This document shows, piece after piece, positions 33,719-43,490 of a DNA stretch of 64,000 nt. Position numbers and translations under genes: made by a program. The notes under the pieces are model-generated. The model had not been told where the DNA came from. It searched no databases and saw only the letters and a program-made list of their open reading frames with translations. The stretch's first letter is position 1; the number at the start of each line of letters is the position of its first letter. This stretch comes from Chrysogorgia sp. JL179-B06 (taxonomy: Eukaryota > Cnidaria > Anthozoa > Scleralcyonacea > Chrysogorgiidae). Location of the stretch: the NCBI GenBank assembly GCA_035772405.1, contig JAYKKM010000221.1, positions 408,501 through 472,500 of the forward strand, read 5' to 3'.

Positions 33719-34798
33719 CTATTTTAAATTACTCTGAAACTGGAGACCCAACACTTTGTGATATTCTGCCACTTGAATTGGGACATCATCAACAATCAAT
33801 TCCGACAAAACAGGTTGGTCACGAAGGAAGCATATGAGTAGTTCTTTACATTTCTTGTGGTTTAGTCTCATATAGTGGTTGGTTGCACAGGAGGAAATAT
33901 AATCAAGGTCAAGTTGCATAGTGGGCTGAGCATGTCGAGGAATCACCTCAGATATGGTGACATCGTCCACGTACTTCCAATAGTTACAATGTTGTTGGAG
34001 GTCATTAATCAATACTAGAAAAAGGATTGGACCTAACTTAGTCCATTCGGATAGGGTGTCACCAATTTTTACGCGCTGTTTCCGATTTGTTAAAAAGCTG
34101 CAAATCCAAGGTATTATTGATAGACGCACTCCCAAATCAATGAGCTTAGTCACGAGCATGGTCAGGTTTATCCTGTGAAATGCCTTGCTAAAATCCAGGA
34201 AATACACACGCAAAGTATTACCAGAACTGTCCAAAGAAGACAAACAAGAGTGGACCAAATCAAGAAGGCACGTGGTTGTGGAGGTGCCCTTCAGGCATCC
34301 AAACTGAGAAGGATCGATTTTACCATGTAAATCTTCCAATAGCCACTCAACTACAAATTCCTCTAATACCTTAGAAAGGCAAGGGGTTAAGGAAATAGGA
34401 CGTAAGTCACTTTCCTGTGTAGGGGGCGTAGATTCTTTTGGGATGGGTGATATATCAGCAACCTTCCATACCACTGGCATTGTGCCAGAGGATAAAGATA
34501 AATTAAACATGTGGGTTATAGGATCAGCTAGTTCGTAGGCGAATTTCTTCAAAATATGATTAGGAATATAATCGGGTCCCACAGCTTTGAATTGATTCAA
34601 ATTCAAAAGTTTCTTTAAGACTTGGAATGGTTGAAGTGTTGGAACTTTATCAATTGATGGAAGAAATGCAGGCAGATTAGTAGAAACAAAGAAATTGTTG
34701 AGAACATTAACGAGTTCAGTAATAGGTAGAATAGAACCGTTCTTTTCAATCAAGATGGACGATGACCTGGCAATTTTACCCGATATTAGGCTATTACC
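33719..34798 (-). pseudogene. LINE reverse transcriptase missing the GVPQG motif
   Basis: An open frame of about 360 codons of LINE origin (the first 20 codons of the longer frame to 34858 are Penelope-derived flank). Visible polymerase blocks, counted from 34858: KAVGPDYIPN (91-100), SQFGCLKGTSTT (184-195), YFLDFSKAFHRIN (219-231) and KYVDD (295-299, catalytic YxDD). Between EW and TKLGPILF (near 34042) ten residues present in the related LINE at 61908, including GVPQG, are cleanly missing. That motif helps form the nucleotide site in LINE polymerases, so this protein should be inactive although the frame stays open. The frame ends at a stop after LQFQSNLK. Confidence 0.8.
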
Positions 34799-34861
34799 CC
34801 GGATTAGGCTATAGTAAAGCAGTAAGAAACAAAAGCTTGAAAAGGAATGAAAGTGCATAAG

Positions 34862-35310
34862 CTAATAATAAAAAAGTTCCAAGCAAACTAAAATAACAAA
34901 AAATTTGTAGGAAATTAAATCAAAGAAAAACGTTTTAAAAATGAGACGCTTCTCTTGCCGTTTGCGGTTATCGTTACCACCTGAGATGGGAAGGATGGCA
35001 CAGACTTTCATGTCTGAAACCAAATGGTTTGAGCTGTTGAAATGGCGGGTTACAGGTTTGTCAACATCGTTGTTCCTCATGGAACGAAGATGTTCAGCAA
35101 ACCTCTCTGAAAGGCGTCACCCAGTTTCACCGATATAGATTTTAGGGCATTTATCGCAAGAAATGCAACAAATGATGTTGGTGGACGTGCATGAAAAAGT
35201 ATGACCGATTGTTTGGTCGAATTTCGGGGCAGTAATAACTGTAGTGGGATTGAGAAAAGGGCATGTGTTGCAGCGGGGACGGCCGCAAGAAATGTTCCCG
35301 CTGGTGCCAA
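34862..35310 (-). pseudogene. Penelope-like linker and GIY-YIG endonuclease, left arm
   Basis: Minus-strand frames encode the Cys-containing linker (CNTCPFLNP), then SCDKCPKIYIGETG followed by a stop, then RFAEHLRSMRNNDVDKPVTR and HFNSSNHLVSDMKVCAILPI. The YIG part of the nuclease motif (IYIGETG) and a conserved Arg and His follow the family layout. The stop after the motif and frame changes make it non-functional. Confidence 0.7.
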
Positions 35311-35329
35311 GGTATTTTGTTTAAGGGCA

Positions 35330-35906
35330 CTATGTATTAATTAAGGAGTCACGAATATTTTTATTACGGCGAAAAGATACCAAAGGGTTATCGGTGAAAA
35401 TGGCTGACGTCTCAGGATCATTTTGTAAAATGTGAAAATTCCGATCAATAATATTTTTAACTTTAAAATTGAAAGGATGAAATGTTAGAACTAAAGGAAT
35501 TTTGTTGTTTGAAACTTGTTCCAAAGGTGGTTCAAGGGCATCTAAACGGGGAACGAGAAAAGCTTTCTGAACGGCGAGGTCTATAAGGTTGGTAGGGTAA
35601 CCACGTTGAACAAAAAAATATCTCATTTCCATTGCTTTGGCTTGAAAATCTTGGTCGTCGCTACATAAGCGGCTAAGACGCAAGAATTGAGAATAAGGGA
35701 TGGATTGCTTAGTGTGGTTGAGATGAGAGGATGAATAGAATATAACTATGGGAGTCAGCAGGCTTGTACGAGACCGACGTTCTCAGCGAATCACCATCAA
35801 TCGAAATTAAAATTTCAAGGAACGACACACAGGTCTCGCTCATTTCCCACGTGAACTTCAGAGCAGGATGCAAATCATCAACTTTGTTGAACTGTTCTAA
35901 ACTCAC
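35330..35906 (-). pseudogene. Penelope-like reverse transcriptase C-terminal region, left arm
   Basis: Two adjacent minus-strand frames. 35709-35906 encodes LHPALKFTWEMSETCVSFLE and YKPADSHSYIL, the stretch after the polymerase palm in Penelope-like proteins. 35330-35683 continues RLSRLCSDDQDF, MRYFFVQRGYP and PLVSFRRNKNIRDSL. They are broken by a frame change near 35700. The upstream palm with its catalytic aspartates is absent because the copy ends at the palindrome centre. Confidence 0.7.
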
Positions 35907-35975
35907 GTGAGCATGACGCTGTTCCTAAACAGACATGGATAAATCTGCCGAAGAAATCAGGCAAGGGACCCGTGA

Positions 35976-37210
35976 ATAGTGTGTCGTTCCTTGATATTTT
36001 AATTTCGATTGATGGTGATTCGCGGAGAACGTCGGTCTCGTACACAAGGAAAGTTTCACAAGAAAATTTATCGAAGGAACGTTAAACAAGGAAAGTTATT
36101 GAAAGAAAGTTACACAAGGAAAGTTATTGAAGGAAAGTTACACAAGGAAAGTTATTGAAGGAACGAGTACACAAGGAAAGTTATTCAAGGAACGTTATTG
36201 AAGGAACGTTATTGAAGGAACGTTACACAAGGAACGTTACACAAGGAACGTTATTGAAGGAACGTTATTGAAGGAACGTTACACAAGGAACGTTATTGAA
36301 GGAACGTTACACAAGGAAAGTTATTGAAAGAAAGTTACACAAGGAAAGTTATTGAAGGAAAGTTATTGAAGGAACGTTACACGTTACACAAGGAAAGTTA
36401 CAGAATGAACCTTACAGGAGGAAAGTTACAGAAGGAACCTTACAAAAGGAAAGTTACAGAAGGAACGTTATGAAGGAAATTTACACACGTTTCTCAATTA
36501 TTGCGTCTTCGCCGCTTATGTAGCGACGACCAAGATTTTCAAGCCAAAGCAATGGAAATGAGATATTTTTTGTTCAACGTGGTTACACTACCAACCTTAT
36601 AGACCTCGCCGTTCAGAAAGCTTTTCTCGTCCCCCGTCCCTTGAACCACCTTTGGAACAAGTTTCAAACAACAAAATTCCTTTAGTTCTAACGTTTCATC
36701 CTTTCAATTTAAAGTTAAAAATATTATTAATCGGAATTTTCACATTTTACAAAATGATCCTAAGACGTCAGCCATTTTCACCGACAACCCTTTGGTATCT
36801 TTTCGCCGTAATAAACATATTCGTGACTCCTTAGTACATAGTGCGCTTAAACAAAATACCTCGGCTATTTTCTTGCGGCCGTTCCCGCTGCAACACATGC
36901 CCTTTTCTCAATCCCACTACAGTTATTACTGCCCCCAAATTCGACCACACAATCGGTCATACTTTTTCATGCACGTCCACCAACATCATTTATTGCATTT
37001 CTTGCGATAAATGCCCAAAAATCTATATCGGTGAAACTGGGTGACGTCTTTTAGATAGGTTTGCTGAACATCTTCGTTCCGTGAGGAACAATGATGTTGA
37101 CAAACCTGTAGCCCGCCATTTCAACAGCTTTAACCATTTGGTTTCAAACATGAAAGTCTGTGCCATCCTTCCCATCTCAGGTGGTAACGATAACCGCAAA
37201 CGGCAAGAGT
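35976..37210 (+). pseudogene. Penelope-like protein remnant, right arm
   Basis: Mirror image of the left arm. It begins with codons for SFLDILISIDGD at the palindrome centre, is interrupted by a tandem array (36045-36485), then continues with PPLEQVSNNKIPLVLTFHPF (about 36650), SFRRNKHIRDSLVHSALKQN (about 36800), CNTCPFLNPTTVITAPKFDH and CDKCPKIYIGETG with a stop (37042). The nuclease body ends near 37210. Several frame shifts make it inactive. Confidence 0.7.
36045..36485 (+). repeat. 15-bp tandem array (GGAAAGTTACACAA / GGAACGTTATTGAA)
   Basis: About 29 units of 14-15 bp alternate between GTTACACAAGGAA and GTTATTGAAGGAA types, with AAAG or AACG variants. Present only in the right Penelope arm; the left arm has ordinary polymerase-derived sequence at this place. 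Confidence 0.9.
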
Positions 37211-37782
37211 TTGAGGAATTCTGTCTAATCCGGTGTGTTTAAAGTTCAGAGCCAAACTTTTTTGCTATTTCACTGTTGAATTAGTGTGCAATGACTTCGC
37301 GTGTCCCTGCTTTGACGTCATTTCCTGTGAATTAGCATGGAAAAAAGGCATGAAAATGAAATTTTCGAACGACAAGATATATTACATTATATGTAAAATC
37401 CCCAAACCACAGATATGCACTTTAAACTTGGCACCACACATCCTCTTGGTCTTAATAAACGTTTTACTTTTATTTAATTTCCTACAAGTTTTTTGTTATT
37501 TTAGATTGCTTGGAACTTTTTTATTATTAGCTTATGCACTTTCATTCCTTTTCATGCTTTTGTTTCTTACTGCTTTACTATAGCCTAATCCCCTTTATAT
37601 TGAACCTGTCATTTCTCCCTCCCACTCTGATCGACTGTAAAAATAGCAAATGATTTAACTTTTCGCATCTCATTAATTATTAGTTTGTTTATCTCCCGTG
37701 CATTTGATTGACTACTTTCTACTTGTAACACCCTTTTGGCATATATATATATAAGCCCTATTTATATTATTTCATTTCGTCT

Positions 37783-37817
37783 TACTCTGATGAAGCGCTC
37801 CGCTTGAAAAGTCAGTA
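37783..37817 (+). ncRNA. Hammerhead-like core, degenerate
   Basis: CUGAUGA is intact, but the second core reads UGAAAAG instead of CGAAACG, destroying the closing pair of stem III. Probably inactive. Confidence 0.5.
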
Positions 37818-37903
37818 TTTCGTCACCAAATTCTTGGCAGTTTACCACCTTTTCACTTTGCTATATATTCAAAACACTGTCTACGCAGCACTCTACTTTT
37901 TTA

Positions 37904-38732
37904 AATCATTCTAAGGCAGGCTAAGGCAGTCTATAGCATTCTAAGTAGTCTAAGGCAGTCTAAGGCAGGCTAAGGTAGTCTAAGGTAGTCTAAGGCAAGC
38001 TAAAGCAGTCTAAGGCAGTCTAAGGCAGGCTAAGGCAGTCTAAGGCAGGCCAAGGTAGTCTAAGGCAGTCTGAGGTAGTCTAAGGCAGGCTAAGGTCGTC
38101 TAAAGCAGCCTAAGGTAGGCTAAGGCAGTCTAAGGTAGTGTAAGGCAGTCTAAGGTAGTGTAAGGCAGTCTAAGGCAGTCTAAGGAAGACTAAGGCAGGC
38201 TAAGGCAGTCTAAGGCAATCGAAGGCAGGCTAAGGACAGTAGTCGCAGCCTAAGGCAGGCTAAGGCAGTCTAAGGTAGTGTAAGGCAGTCTAAGGTTGTC
38301 TATAAGGTAGTCTAAAGCCGGCTAAGGCAGTCTAAGGCAGGCTAAGGTCGTCTAAAGCAGCCTAAGGCAAGCTAAACCAGTCTAAGGTAGTGTAAGTCAG
38401 TTTAAGGCAATCTAAGGTAGTCTAAGGCAAGCTAAAGCAGAATAAGGCAAGCTAAAGCAGACTAAGGCAAGCTAAAGCAGTCTAAGGCAAGCTAAAGCAG
38501 TCTAAGGTAGTCTAAGGCAGTCTAAGGTAGTCTAAGGTAGTCTAAAGCAGTCTAAGGCATGCTAAGGCAGTCTAAGGCAGTCTAAGGTAGTCTAAGGCAG
38601 TCTAAAGCAGTCTCAGGCATTCTAAGGCAGTCTAAGGCAGGCTAAGGTAGTCTAAGGTAGTCTAAGGCAGTCTAAGGCAGTCTAAGACAGTCTAAGGTAG
38701 TCTAAGGCCGTCTAAAACAGCCCAAGGCAGGC
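37904..38732 (-). repeat. CCTTAGACTG minisatellite, block 3 (inverted)
   Basis: The same 10-bp unit now read as CAGTCTAAGG on the plus strand, opposite to blocks 1-2. Interrupted at 38733 by the CACG-ended element and continued as block 4 from 42527. Confidence 0.95.
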
Positions 38733-39213
38733 CACGCTTGTCAAAAATGTGCGCGAAATCGCCAGTAACATGTGTCCAACATTTTCAGAATGGCCGTGCG
38801 AAAATTTCGGAAGATTGGTAACGAATTTATTGTTTGAAGATTACCTCACTTCTTTCTGGCCCTAGACAATTAGGGTTTTTCTGTAAAAATACTAGATCTA
38901 GGGGGATTGAAAGGGGATATCACAGGGATCAATTTGATACCAATATTGCCATGGTTACGCTAGTATTTTGCTTCTGTTTGCTTCGTCTTTCAAGGCTTTT
39001 TACGCAAATGGCGTCGTTCGGTCAAACTCATTGTAAATTGAACATGTTTGTCTTGTATTAAATGTTTTGTTAAAGCTCTTGTCGTGTTTTTTGTTGGTTA
39101 TTTGAGAAGTCATGATGTTCTTTTAAGAACGTATGTTTTTTGTTTTGGGATCGAAGTCCCACGAAGTCTTAAAATCTGCCATTTTCGAAGGCATCAAATT
39201 ACAAGCGCTTCAA

Positions 39214-40640
39214 TGTCGGAGAATATACAGTATGAGGCAGTAGATGCATAAATTGGCTCGCCGTTGAAGACAGGAATAAGAAGGTGCAGGCGACAATTAA
39301 GAAACGTAAGAGATTGGATGAAAAGGTAAGAAACAGCGACTTAAAACTATAATAATATTTATGCAGATTCGACATCCTTATTCCTCAGATTATATAACTC
39401 TATAAATGTTCACTTTTTGTGTGTAATTTCACGTTGTTCTTATTGTTCCATGTCTGCGCTATACTTTACTCATAATTCAATCCATGCATACTTTATTTTA
39501 ACATATAGTCTTGTTGATGTCAATATTTATAATTGTGAAGACCAATATTATATAAATATTTATAATATAATAACCACATGATGCAATAGCCAAACTTGTG
39601 AATGAAGTTGAAGAGGTAGAATAGATTAGAAAAGAACCGGTATATGGTATTAGGCAGGAACAGGTAGAACGGTATATGGAAGAAGGGTTCGGGTTGAGCA
39701 AGAAGGCTGTAGTGAAGAGGCGATGTGTACCTACTTGATTCACTCGTTGCAGTCAATCAATGCAGCTGAAAGTAGCTAGTGTAATACATGGAGGGAGTCT
39801 TGAAAATCTAACACTAGGAACTATTGGGATGGTAGAGACATTGGAGAAAAAATGCAATGAAGAAGTTATTCTACATTGCAATGAAGAATTAAAGGGAAAG
39901 GTATTCCTGAAGGCTTATAAAGAAGACCTGGAAAAGTTTGAGAGCTTGAATGATAATGCTAAGATCAATTGCAGTTATTATAGTAAAGGGATGGGCGGTA
40001 TGGTTAAGTATACATCTGTATGCAAGGCTTCTTCATATAAGCAAGTATTTAAGAAACGGGCTGTGCGCATAAAGGTTGCTATAGTTGTCCCAGGCTAGTA
40101 CCTTACCACAGATTGATGTAATTTATTAAGTCCATTGCAATTGGTATGTATTTTACATACAGTATAGTGTCTGCAAAATGCTTTGTGATTGGTTGTTATT
40201 GTGACATTGAAGAGCTTGGCTGAGTTTTATCTCAATAGTTATCAATACAAATATTATCATAACTTTTGATGAGCCTAACACATTTCATGTTGTTTTAGGT
40301 GGTGATGGTGCTCCTTTTGGTAAAGATGACACTGCTTGTTCATGGCCTGTTAGCAATTCTTAACATAGGGCAAAGTGTATTGTGTACACCTATATAGTAA
40401 TAAGTGTTTTCTCCTTTTTGGTGCTAATTGCACTGAAAACTGTTTGCCTATTAAGTGATTTGTTTCCAAATTAACGACCGACATTCATAAAATTGAGAGC
40501 ACTTCATATTCTGTTGTATGTAATAAAGGAGAGGCCATTAATGTTCAATTTGTTATCACAGAGCTGCCTAATTATGATTGCATTTTTAGGTGGAGAGCTA
40601 AGTAATATTGCAACTTATTTTTTCATAACATAACTTATTT
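39214..40640 (+). pseudogene. Decayed gene of a GDGAPFGKDD-type family carried by the CACTA-like element
   Basis: Exon 1 (39214-39330) starts MSENIQYEAVDA and after one frame slip reads LAVEDRNKKVQATIKKRKRL before a GTAAGA donor. Exon 2 (39580-40093) is one frame with two stops (39622, 39736), including YYSKGMGGMVKYTSVCKASS and RIKVAIVVPG. Exon 3 starts 40299 after TGTTTTAG with GDGAPFGKDDTACSWP and slips frame at once (ILNIGQSVLC). Scattered later pieces include YSVVCNKGEAINVQFVITEL and IAFLGGELSNIATYF. From memory, this motif series occurs in uncharacterised cnidarian proteins. Being inside an element with CACTA-like ends, it could be that element's own transposition protein or captured cargo. 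The molecular function is unknown. Confidence 0.6.
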
Positions 40641-42493
40641 TCTAAATAAAATTATAAAGGCTGGTGTATGGGTGAAGGGGTTAAATGAGATACATGTGTA
40701 AGGTATATAACTCATTAACCCCCCAACTAACCTATAGCAGAACTTTTTACTTTGGTGAGAAAATTTGTCTAGCATAAGACAGTGAAATTATTAAAGGCTG
40801 GTTTTAAGCATTAGTAGATTATTAAAAATACCCTTGTATGTGTTGGGTATGGTATTCAATAACAGTTTTTCTTGTTTTGCCAACATGGCCAAATACCAAA
40901 GTTCGGCTCATATATTATTGTAGATTGATTGTTAAGAGTTAAGTTATTTGTTAAGTGCTCCTTATACATGTATATGCATACAAATAGAATGTGGAGCATT
41001 AACCACCTGTTAAAATGCTATCTTGAGGAGATTTTGAGCCAGAATATGAGTGGCTGATCTTTATGGGCATATACAATGGCAAGCCGAAGGTGAGCCAATG
41101 TTAAATGCTCCTAAAGATTGGATGCGATTATCATATCTGACTTACTGTATAGTGTATACATATATAATAACAACAGAATCAGCTATGTGTATATACTTTA
41201 ATTAAAAATAGAAAATGGCCACCTATGTTTACATAGCATGATACAAACATGAGAGGGGATTTGGGAGAATTTGAAAGTTTATGTGAACCTGAGATGTAGG
41301 AAAGGTGTGAAGGTTGAAGTGTTTGCATATTGACCAATCACAGCATTTGTAGGTGCAATACCCTTAACTTCAGAAAGTTGCAGGTTTAAGTCTATTACCA
41401 ACAGACAAAACTTGTTCAGCAAACTACTGACAACCGTTTACATTTTGTTTAAGAACAATCATATTAATTATTATGGGCTTATTTAACCACATTAAAACTT
41501 TAATTGCATTAGTATTGATATAAAATATAGCCCGGGCATCAGCTAGGATTTCTTTTGCATGGCAGGTTTGGAAAGTGCTAGATATTTCTCCTTTATTATT
41601 CAGGTAGAAAACAAAGACAAAAAACACTTATCATAAAACATTTCCATATCAAAATACCCACATATAACTAGTCAATGATTAGGCAAAATACCCTCAAAAT
41701 TCAGATGAAAATTATTAACTATACTAAGAAATATTAAAGTTGCAATTGTCACACATGCCGTAATGCCTACATGACAGCTAAATATATCATATAGATAATA
41801 TAATAGACATTTATCACTATACCCAGAGTGGGCTAAAATAATGATATTGCCAAGATCACTGTTCATTCAGCCAATCAAACTAGGGGAAAAGAATTGTCTA
41901 GGCACACCAAATAAAAGCCTGGTATATATGAGAGGAATCTTACAATCTTTGTTATAATGTTATTAGATAAAACTGTCCAAGGTGTCGTGGAAACCAAGTA
42001 ACCAACTGACGTTCCATTCTGCTTGTGCAGGAAGGCAAAATCTTTTGTATCCGAAGGCGAAGTATAAATGAATAATGATGATACGCACTTTATGTCCACT
42101 TCTCATCCCTGCTGTAAAATTCCTCTTAAAATACTTATGTGTAGACCGAAATTAACGTCAGTAAATCCGCCCCGTTACCTCGATCCCCTTCCTGTTGTTG
42201 CCGTAGAAACAGAAGGCTCTCAATATTCGGGCGCTAGCTAGCCTTCACACCAGCAACCTTTTCAGTTTTTCAACGTTTTCAGTCTATAATGTTTTGGCCG
42301 AGCAAAATAAATAAATAAGAGCATGGTCTCGGACAACACGTTACAGACTGAAAATGTTGCAAAACTACAGATTTGCCTGCGGAGGAAGCTACTCTTCCTT
42401 GTAAAATTCATATTTCGCGCCGCCATTTTGAACTTTCGCGCCGCCATTTTGTATAATTTCATTGGGAATACCGCAGGACAACATGATGGCATA
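40641..42493. other. Rest of the CACTA-like element, no recognised gene
   Basis: AT-rich sequence without supportable exons. The small open frames here (for example 41424-41627, 41875-42099 minus) lack recognisable motifs. Confidence 0.4.
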
Positions 42494-42526
42494 TTAGCGA
42501 TTTCGACGTCATTTCTGACAAGCGTG

Positions 42527-43101
42527 GGCTAAGGCAGTCTAAGGTAGTGTAAGGCAGTCTTAGGTAGTCTAAGGCAGATTAAGGCAGTCTAAGGTAGTTT
42601 AAGGTAGTCTAAGGCAGGCTAAGGTAGTCTAAGGCAGGCTAAGGCAGTCTAAGGCAGTCTAAGGCAGTCTAAGGCAAGGTAAAGCAGTCTAAGGCAGTCT
42701 AAGGCAAGCTAAATCAGTCTAAGGCAGTCTAAAGCAGTCTAAAGCAGTCTAAGGCAGTCTAAGGCAGTCTATGGCAGTCTAAAGCAGTCTAATTAGGCAG
42801 TCTAAAGCAGTCTAAGGCAAGCTAAAGCAGTCTAAGGCATTCTAAGGTAGTCTAAGGAAGGCTAAGGTAGTCTAAGGCAGTCTAAGGCAGTCTAAGGCAG
42901 TCTAAGGCAGTCTAAGGTAGTCTAAGGCAGTCTAAGGCAGTCTAAGGCAGGCTAAGGTAGTCTAAGGTAGTCTAAGGCAGTCTAAGGCAGTTTAAGGTAG
43001 TCTAAGGTAGTCTAAGGTAGTCTAAGGTAGTCTAAGGCAGTCTGAAGCAGTCTAAGGCAGTCTAAAGCAGTCTAAGGCAATCTAAATACATTCTAAAGCT
43101 A
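42527..43101 (-). repeat. CCTTAGACTG minisatellite, block 4 (inverted)
   Basis: Continuation of block 3 after the CACTA-like insertion, ending in diverged units (ATACATTCTAAAGCTATC) next to the terminal inverted repeat. Confidence 0.95.
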
Positions 43102-43123
43102 TCTAAGGGTGACTACGGTAGTG

Positions 43124-43490
43124 CAAAGGTGTTTGATGGCGATGTTGATTATCTTGTCCTTCAACACTACAGTTTCGGCTTGAAATCAGCTGATAATGTC
43201 TATAGTAATGTTTGTTAAATACTGCATCCGGAAATTTCGCCGTCGGCGAATGCCGGCTTCTTCCGGAAAGCGGTGGCGTCAATTTAAATTTAAATTACGC
43301 CAAATTTAACGCACCAAAAAACCGTTTCAATACCGTTTCAATTTTTGCATTCGCAATCATGTGACGGTGGCAATTTAAATATTAATTCAAATGCAGAGGT
43401 CTACCAATCAGCTTCTGTCTATATCTAGTTACCAGGGCCAAATTTTCATGATCGCATGATCGACGACGTTGATTCTGAATATATATATTT
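43124..43490. other. Spacer between the two giant structures
   Basis: Begins with the 18-bp mirror of the left flank of the CACTA-ended structure (CAAAGGTGTTTGATGGCG). It contains GCCGTCGGCGAATGCCGGC and a duplicated ACCGTTTCAA near 43320. No gene. Confidence 0.5.

Larger units (their letters stand above)
33085..34798 (-). mobile_element. LINE (CR1/L2-like) inserted in the Penelope arm with GGATTA duplication
   Basis: A 1.7-kb 5'-truncated non-LTR element on the minus strand. Its 3' tail is (ATT)n (33085-33105, minus), and GGATTA flanks both sides (33079-33084, 34799-34804). The uninterrupted target, seen in the right Penelope arm, reads GCCTAATCCCC on the opposite strand, so the insertion point is exact. 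It encodes reverse transcriptase remnants. Confidence 0.85.
32456..37903. mobile_element. Head-to-head Penelope-like palindrome, copy 2, with nested insertions
   Basis: Two Penelope-like copies face head to head, joined near 35910-35975. The left copy runs on the minus strand to 32456 and the right on the plus strand to 37903. Both end in the same terminal sequence (ACTCTACTTTTTTAAA at the right edge) before the minisatellite, which is inverted on the two sides. Each copy keeps only the C-terminal polymerase (thumb) region, linker and GIY-YIG domain; the catalytic palm is absent. The left arm carries a MITE (32609-32922) and a LINE (33085-34798). The right arm has a 15-bp tandem array (36045-36485) inserted in the polymerase-derived frame. 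Confidence 0.75.
38733..42526. mobile_element. 3.8-kb CACTA-like element with GGC target duplication
   Basis: Ends CACGCTTGTCAAAAATG and the inverted CATTTCTGACAAGCGTG pair over about 35 bp with a few mismatches, through CGAAATCGC. The 3-bp direct repeat GGC flanks it (38730-38732 and 42527-42529), and removing the element rejoins a normal minisatellite unit (AAGGCAGGCTAAGG). Terminal CAC and a 3-bp duplication are the diagnostic pair for the CACTA/EnSpm group. It carries a decayed multi-exon gene (39214-40640). Near the right end GCGCCGCCATTTTG occurs twice (42419, 42439). Confidence 0.8.
27934..43123. mobile_element. 15.2-kb structure with CACTA inverted ends and inverted minisatellite arms
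   Basis: The two ends are a perfect 22-bp inverted pair beginning CACTACCGTAGTCACCC. Just inside, both ends enter the CCTTAGACTG minisatellite, forward on the left and reverse on the right. CACTA termini with inverted subterminal repeats are the hallmark of CACTA/EnSpm transposons. However, the flanks outside the CACTA also mirror each other for 17 of 18 bases (CGCCATCAAACACCTTT), and no 3-bp target duplication is seen (TTC versus CAA). The terminal repeat may therefore be longer, or the whole structure may be an inverted duplication centred near 35950. No transposase of its own is recognised; the interior is filled by younger insertions. Confidence 0.55.

Noticed and set aside
35077..35310. 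77-codon frame on the minus strand
   Set aside because: Out of frame with the recognisable Penelope linker and nuclease codons in the same place.
42262..42532. Frames with repeated FRAAILNFRAAIL-type sequence
   Set aside because: Produced by a duplicated GCGCCGCCATTTTG motif in the subterminal region of the CACTA-like element, not a gene.
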